Assembly (NCBI RefSeq): GCF_002005465.1
Contig: NZ_CP014691.1
Span: 2,568,501 to 2,632,500 of the forward strand
Reading direction: 5' to 3'
DNA: 64,000 nt
Origin: Neoasaia chiangmaiensis
Lineage (GTDB): Bacteria > Pseudomonadota > Alphaproteobacteria > Acetobacterales > Acetobacteraceae
In this document: positions 60,496-64,000 of the stretch, piece by piece
How the letters are laid out: each line of letters begins with the position of its first letter
Numbering within the stretch: position 1 is the stretch's first letter
Program-made: the position numbers and the translations under genes
The notes under the pieces: generated by a model
Database searches by the model: none
What the model saw: the letters and a program-made list of their open reading frames with translations, nothing else
Told to the model about the DNA's origin: nothing

Positions 60496-62079
60496 ATGAA
60501 GCCTCGCTTTCTTTCCGAACGTTACGCGGTTGCCGGCCAGTTGACGCTGGCCGATGTCGAGGCGGCAAAGGCCGAAGGCTTCCGCGGGATTGTCTGCCTT
60601 CGTCCGGATGGTGAGGAGGCCGGCCAGCCAACGGCGGCGGAAATCGGCGTTGCGGCGGAAAAGGCGGGGCTGGAGTTTGTCTATATTCCGGTGCGTTCCG
60701 GCACGACGCCGAATGCCGATGGTGTGAACGCGATGCGCCGGGCGCTGGATACGATTCAGGGCAAGGTTCTGGGCTATTGCCGGTCGGGAAAGCGTGCCGA
60801 GGATATTTACGAATTGGCAAAGGCATCCCGGCCTGAGGCGCCGAAGACGCGCCGTTTCGATGTGGTGATCGCGGGCGGCGGCGCGGCGGGTATATCGACG
60901 GCGGCCAGTCTGCTGAAGCGTCGGCCGGGCACGACCGTGGCCATCATCGACCCGGCGAATGAGCATTATTACCAGCCGGGATGGACGCTGGTGGGAGCGG
61001 GCGTGTTCACGCCGGAGCAGACGCGCAGGACCGAGGTTTCCGTCATCCCGAAGGCGGCGAACTGGATTCGTGAGACGGTGACGGGTTTCGATCCGGATCA
61101 TCGTCAGGTGTTGCTGGGCGATGGGTCGTCGGTCGAATACAGCGTGCTGGTGGTGGCGCTCGGGCTCAAGCTCGACTGGAACGGTATCGAAGGACTGGCG
61201 GAGACGTTGGGCAAGAACGGTGTGACGTCCAACTATCGCTACGACCTGGCGCCCTATACCTGGAAACTGGTGCAGGAGTTGCGTCAGGGCACGGCGCTGT
61301 TCACGCAGCCGCCGATGCCGATCAAATGCGCGGGTGCGCCGCAGAAGGCCATGTATCTGTCGTGCGACGAATGGACGCGGCGCGGCGTCAAGGGCGCGAT
61401 CGAGGTCGAGTTCGATACCTGCACGCCGGGTTTGTTCGGCGTGGCGGATTATGTGCCGGCGCTGATGGAATACATCAGGCGGTACAATATCGCGCTGCAT
61501 ACGAAGTCCCGTCTGGTCAAGGTGGATGGCGCGAAGCGGATCGCGACATTCGAGCGCACGAGCGACACGGGCACGACGATCATCGAGCGGGCGTTCGACA
61601 TGCTGCATGTCGTGCCGCCGCAAACCGCGCCGGACGTGGTGCGCGAGAGTGTGCTGGCTGGTGACGGCGGTTGGGTCTCCGTTGACCCGGCCACGTTGCG
61701 GCATACGCGTTATGACGATGTCTTTGCGTTGGGCGATGTCGCGGGAACGTCCAATGCCAAGACGGCGGCAGCGGTGCGCAAGCAGGCGCCGGTCGTAGCG
61801 GAAAACGTGGTGGCGACGCTGGGCGCCAGGGCTGTGAATGCGATCTATGACGGCTATGGCGCCTGCCCGCTGACGGTGGAGAAGGGACGCATCGTGCTGG
61901 CCGAGTTTGCCTATGGCGGCAAACTGATGCCGAGCTTCCCGAAATGGTTGCTCGACGGCACGAAGCCAACGCGCCTGGCCTGGTTCCTGAAGGAGAAGGT
62001 GATGCCCCCGCTTTACTGGCTTGGCATGCTCCGCGGGCATGAGTTGATGGTGAAGCCCGGGCATAAAAAGGCGGACTGA
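60496..62079 (+). CDS. sqr: DUF442-sulfide:quinone oxidoreductase fusion
   Basis: The ATG at 60496 gives 527 residues. Residues 1-110 are a DUF442/TIGR01244 phosphatase-like domain with the CxxGxR loop CRSGKR at 95-100. From about 120 a flavoprotein begins: VVIAGGGAAGISTAASLL (FAD), HYYQPGWTLVGAG, PPMPIKCAGAPQKAMYLS and YGACPLTVEKGRI. The last two hold the two redox cysteines of type II SQR (SQOR-like). It oxidises sulfide to a persulfide and passes electrons to ubiquinone. The fused DUF442 may take part in sulfur transfer. Confidence 0.9.
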   Translation: MKPRFLSERYAVAGQLTLADVEAAKAEGFRGIVCLRPDGEEAGQPTAAEIGVAAEKAGLEFVYIPVRSGTTPNADGVNAMRRALDTIQGKVLGYCRSGKRAEDIYELAKASRPEAPKTRRFDVVIAGGGAAGISTAASLLKRRPGTTVAIIDPANEHYYQPGWTLVGAGVFTPEQTRRTEVSVIPKAANWIRETVTGFDPDHRQVLLGDGSSVEYSVLVVALGLKLDWNGIEGLAETLGKNGVTSNYRYDLAPYTWKLVQELRQGTALFTQPPMPIKCAGAPQKAMYLSCDEWTRRGVKGAIEVEFDTCTPGLFGVADYVPALMEYIRRYNIALHTKSRLVKVDGAKRIATFERTSDTGTTIIERAFDMLHVVPPQTAPDVVRESVLAGDGGWVSVDPATLRHTRYDDVFALGDVAGTSNAKTAAAVRKQAPVVAENVVATLGARAVNAIYDGYGACPLTVEKGRIVLAEFAYGGKLMPSFPKWLLDGTKPTRLAWFLKEKVMPPLYWLGMLRGHELMVKPGHKKAD

Positions 62080-62085
62080 CGAAGC

Positions 62086-62853
62086 ATGTCCGCACATTGG
62101 ATGCTCGAACTGGGGTCGGGCGGGATCGTCGGTTTCGCGCTCGGACTTCTGGGCGGCGGTGGCTCGATCCTTGCTGTCCCGCTGATGGTCTATGTGGTGG
62201 GCGTGCGCAATCCGCATGTCGCCATCGGCACGAGCGCCTTTGCGGTGGCGGTCAATGCATTGGCCGGGCTTGCAGGTCATGCGCGCTGTGGCACGGTAAA
62301 GTGGCGCTGTGCGGCGATTTTCGCACCTTGCGGCATTGCCGGGGCATTGGTGGGCGCCTCCATCGGCAAGGCAATCGATGGACCGCGCCTTCTTCTGGCA
62401 TTCGCGCTCCTGATGATCATCGTGGCGGGGCTGATGTTGCGCAGCCGGCATGACGAGGGGGTGCCGGGTGCGGCGTGCAACCGGGATAATGCGGGCAAGG
62501 TCGGCGGCTATGGCGTGGCGACCGGGATGTTGTCCGGCATATTTGGCATTGGTGGGGGTTTTCTGGTGGTGCCGTCCTTGATGGCGGCAACGCGCATGCC
62601 GATCCTGAATGCTGTTGGCACGTCGCTGGTGGCTGTCTCGGCTTTCGGCATCAGCACGGCGGCGAGCTACGCGCTGTCTGGTCTGGTGGACTGGCAACTG
62701 GCGGCATTCTTTATCACGGGTGGCATTCTCGGCAGCCTTGGTGGCATGCAGGTGGCACGGCGTATGTGTCAGGGCTCCTCCCTAAGGTTGAAATCCGGCT
62801 TCGCCGTCGTCATCTTCGCGGTGGCCGGATATATGATCCGGCGTAGCATCTAG
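62086..62853 (+). CDS. TauE/SafE-family sulfite exporter
   Basis: The 255-residue protein has about eight membrane helices and the two TauE/SafE repeats: GFALGLLGGGGSILAVPLMVY and GVATGMLSGIFGIGGGFLVVPSL. It would export sulfite or a related sulfur anion made by the upstream dioxygenase. It starts 6 bp after the SQR fusion, so it is in the same operon. Confidence 0.9.
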   Translation: MSAHWMLELGSGGIVGFALGLLGGGGSILAVPLMVYVVGVRNPHVAIGTSAFAVAVNALAGLAGHARCGTVKWRCAAIFAPCGIAGALVGASIGKAIDGPRLLLAFALLMIIVAGLMLRSRHDEGVPGAACNRDNAGKVGGYGVATGMLSGIFGIGGGFLVVPSLMAATRMPILNAVGTSLVAVSAFGISTAASYALSGLVDWQLAAFFITGGILGSLGGMQVARRMCQGSSLRLKSGFAVVIFAVAGYMIRRSI

Positions 62854-62863
62854 AGGTTCCCGC

Positions 62864-63334
62864 ATGTCCGCTCCCGCTCAACGACTGACCGCCGAAGATC
62901 TGGCTGAGGCGGTGGAAGCCGTTGTCGGCGCCGAGACCGATCTGATCGCCAACATGGCGAATGTCTCGGCGATGATCTTCGAGGCGGTTCCGGACCTCAA
63001 CTGGGCCGGGTTCTATCTCTGGAAGGATGACCAGCTTGTCCTTGGGCCGTTCCAGGGGCGTCTGGCATGCACGCGCATTCCCCTCGGCAGGGGTGTGTGC
63101 GGGACGGCCGCCGCCGAGCGTAAGACGCAGGTCGTGGCTGATGTGCATGATTTTCCCGGCCATATCGCCTGCGATGCGGCCTCGGCCTCGGAGATCGTCG
63201 TGCCGCTGGTCCATGGCGGGCGTCTGATCGGCGTGCTGGACCTCGACAGCCCGCGCAAGGCACGTTTCGGCGCGGCGGAGCAGGCGATGTTCGAGACGAT
63301 TGCCGCAACGTTGCTGAAGGGCAGCGCCTTATAG
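62864..63334 (+). CDS. msrC: GAF-domain free methionine-(R)-sulfoxide reductase
   Basis: The 156-residue protein has the fRMsr signature. Cys69, Cys79 and Cys103 keep the 10- and 24-residue spacing of the E. coli enzyme, and WAGFYLWKDDQLVLGPFQG is the GAF pocket. It reduces free methionine-(R)-sulfoxide with thioredoxin. It lies 10 bp after the exporter gene. Its stop overlaps that of the convergent LysR gene by 6 bp. Confidence 0.92.
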   Translation: MSAPAQRLTAEDLAEAVEAVVGAETDLIANMANVSAMIFEAVPDLNWAGFYLWKDDQLVLGPFQGRLACTRIPLGRGVCGTAAAERKTQVVADVHDFPGHIACDAASASEIVVPLVHGGRLIGVLDLDSPRKARFGAAEQAMFETIAATLLKGSAL

Positions 63335-64000
63335 TTCGGCAGACCTGAGCTTCGCCTGGCTCAGGCGCGTTTCTTCCACGATGTCGAGGAAATGCTGGAG
63401 AAGGGGCGGGACAGGCGTTGCATGGACGATGCCGATTTCCGAAAAGTTTTCTCCGAGGTCGAGACGCAGGCGTGTCACGTTGCCCGGCGTTGAATAGGCG
63501 GCGAAACGCGGCACGATGGCAACGCCCAGGTTGACGGAAGCAAGCTGAATGGCCGTCGAGAACTCGCGTATATATTTGATGCGGCCCGGAATCATGCCGG
63601 ACTGATGAAAAGCGCCGAGCAACGCATCGTGAAAGCCGGGCGCGTTGTCACGGGCAAGCACGAAAATCGTCTCTTCGTTCAGACCGGCCGGATTGAGACG
63701 CGTCTGATCCGCAAGATGGTGATCATCGGACATGATGGCTTCAAAATGCTCGCGCGCGATGGCGCGGATTTGCAGATGCTCATGATAAATCGGCATGCGT
63801 ACAAAGCCGAGGTCGAGATTGTGCTCCGCGATCGCTGCGAGCTGCGTGCCGGAACTCATTTCGGTGAGTTCGATCTCGACATGAGGCGATCGCTTGGTGA
63901 AACGACGGATCGCTTCGGCAAGGACTGCCGGAATGGCGGATGAGACAAAACCGATATGCAATGTTCCGATTGTACCCGTCGCGATATGGCGCGTGTTTTC
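63329..64000 (-). CDS. LysR-family regulator, effector-domain part (N-terminus off the right edge)
   Basis: The frame is open through the right edge, 223 codons to the stop. It covers the LysR effector-binding domain: HIGFVSSAIPAVLAEAI, LDLGFVRMP, LQIRAIAREHFEAIM, and INL-type SVNLGVAIVPRFAAY. The helix-turn-helix would lie beyond the window. It ends convergent to the fRMsr gene. Target unknown. Confidence 0.9.
   Translation of the reverse strand, partial: ENTRHIATGTIGTLHIGFVSSAIPAVLAEAIRRFTKRSPHVEIELTEMSSGTQLAAIAEHNLDLGFVRMPIYHEHLQIRAIAREHFEAIMSDDHHLADQTRLNPAGLNEETIFVLARDNAPGFHDALLGAFHQSGMIPGRIKYIREFSTAIQLASVNLGVAIVPRFAAYSTPGNVTRLRLDLGENFSEIGIVHATPVPPLLQHFLDIVEETRLSQAKLRSAEL

Noticed and set aside
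60475-62697. 740-codon minus-strand frame opposite the SQR fusion and exporter
   Set aside because: Spans two conserved genes on the other strand, and its His/Arg-rich sequence has no family.
1-64000. Prophage, insertion sequence, CRISPR array, tRNA or rRNA
   Set aside because: No transposase, integrase, phage structural gene, direct-repeat array, cloverleaf or rRNA sequence was recognised in reading both strands.

Overview
The window is a high-GC, densely coded chromosomal segment most consistent with an acetic acid bacterium (Acetobacteraceae, Alphaproteobacteria). The supporting signs are a membrane-bound PQQ-dependent glucose/quinate-type dehydrogenase, an isolated F0 operon (atpI-atpB-atpE-b'-b) without the F1 genes, as is usual in alphaproteobacteria, and a general set of sugar and carbonyl oxidoreductases and transporters. 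The genus cannot be fixed from the sequence alone. No rRNA, tRNA, insertion sequence, prophage or CRISPR array was seen, and both ends cut through LysR-type regulator genes.

Layout. 1-2.5 kb: a LysR regulator divergent from an SDR oxidoreductase and an F420-reductase-like NADP-binding protein. 2.5-8.1 kb: a czcCBA-type heavy-metal RND efflux operon with overlapping genes. 8.2-13.5 kb: the PQQ dehydrogenase, an alpha/beta hydrolase and a ClC channel with CBS domains. 13.6-18.7 kb: the F0 ATP synthase operon, followed at once by a GT2/GT39 pair resembling ArnC/ArnT-type lipid-linked sugar transfer. 18.7-23.1 kb: a small conserved-looking ORF, a CPA2 antiporter, a periplasmic M1 peptidase and a small secreted protein. 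23.3-26.7 kb: 2-oxoglutarate dehydrogenase E1 overlapping a GNAT acetyltransferase, with no E2 gene beside it. 26.7-30.7 kb: xylulokinase, and an MFS transporter coupled to a DUF2235 hydrolase. 30.8-33.7 kb: radA, an IMPACT/YigZ protein, a 43-residue membrane miniprotein and a DUF2721 protein. 34-36.1 kb: a secreted creatininase-family protein with a secreted YVTN beta-propeller.

36.1-40.2 kb: a minus-strand set (Bcr/CflA transporter, orphan receiver, apt, nitroreductase) and a VTT/DedA-like protein. 40.4-46 kb: a TonB receptor, ybaK, an Lrp regulator divergent from a saccharopine-dehydrogenase-like enzyme, and a 3-hydroxyisobutyrate-dehydrogenase-like enzyme. 46-50.1 kb: a Tat-exported class A beta-lactamase homologue divergent from a short UvrA paralogue, then an extensin-like protein. 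50.2-54.8 kb: glutamine synthetase with an unusual basic N-terminal extension, and a second TonB receptor. 55-58.4 kb: an aminotransferase and two membrane-linked glycosyltransferases. 58.4-63.3 kb: a divergent sulfide/persulfide detoxification locus.

The sulfur locus is the most coherent system. A BigR/SqrR-like ArsR repressor and a 1-Cys peroxiredoxin are divergent from a persulfide dioxygenase, a DUF442-sulfide:quinone oxidoreductase fusion, a TauE/SafE exporter and a free-methionine-(R)-sulfoxide reductase. A canonical-looking promoter and a palindrome lie in the shared 98-bp gap. Sulfide would be oxidised to persulfide, then to sulfite, which would be exported. The other points most worth attention are the secreted creatininase/beta-propeller pair, the sucA-GNAT overlap, the basic tail on glutamine synthetase, the two histidine-rich TonB receptors and the 43-residue membrane protein. 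All functions are inferred from reading the sequence; no database search was run.
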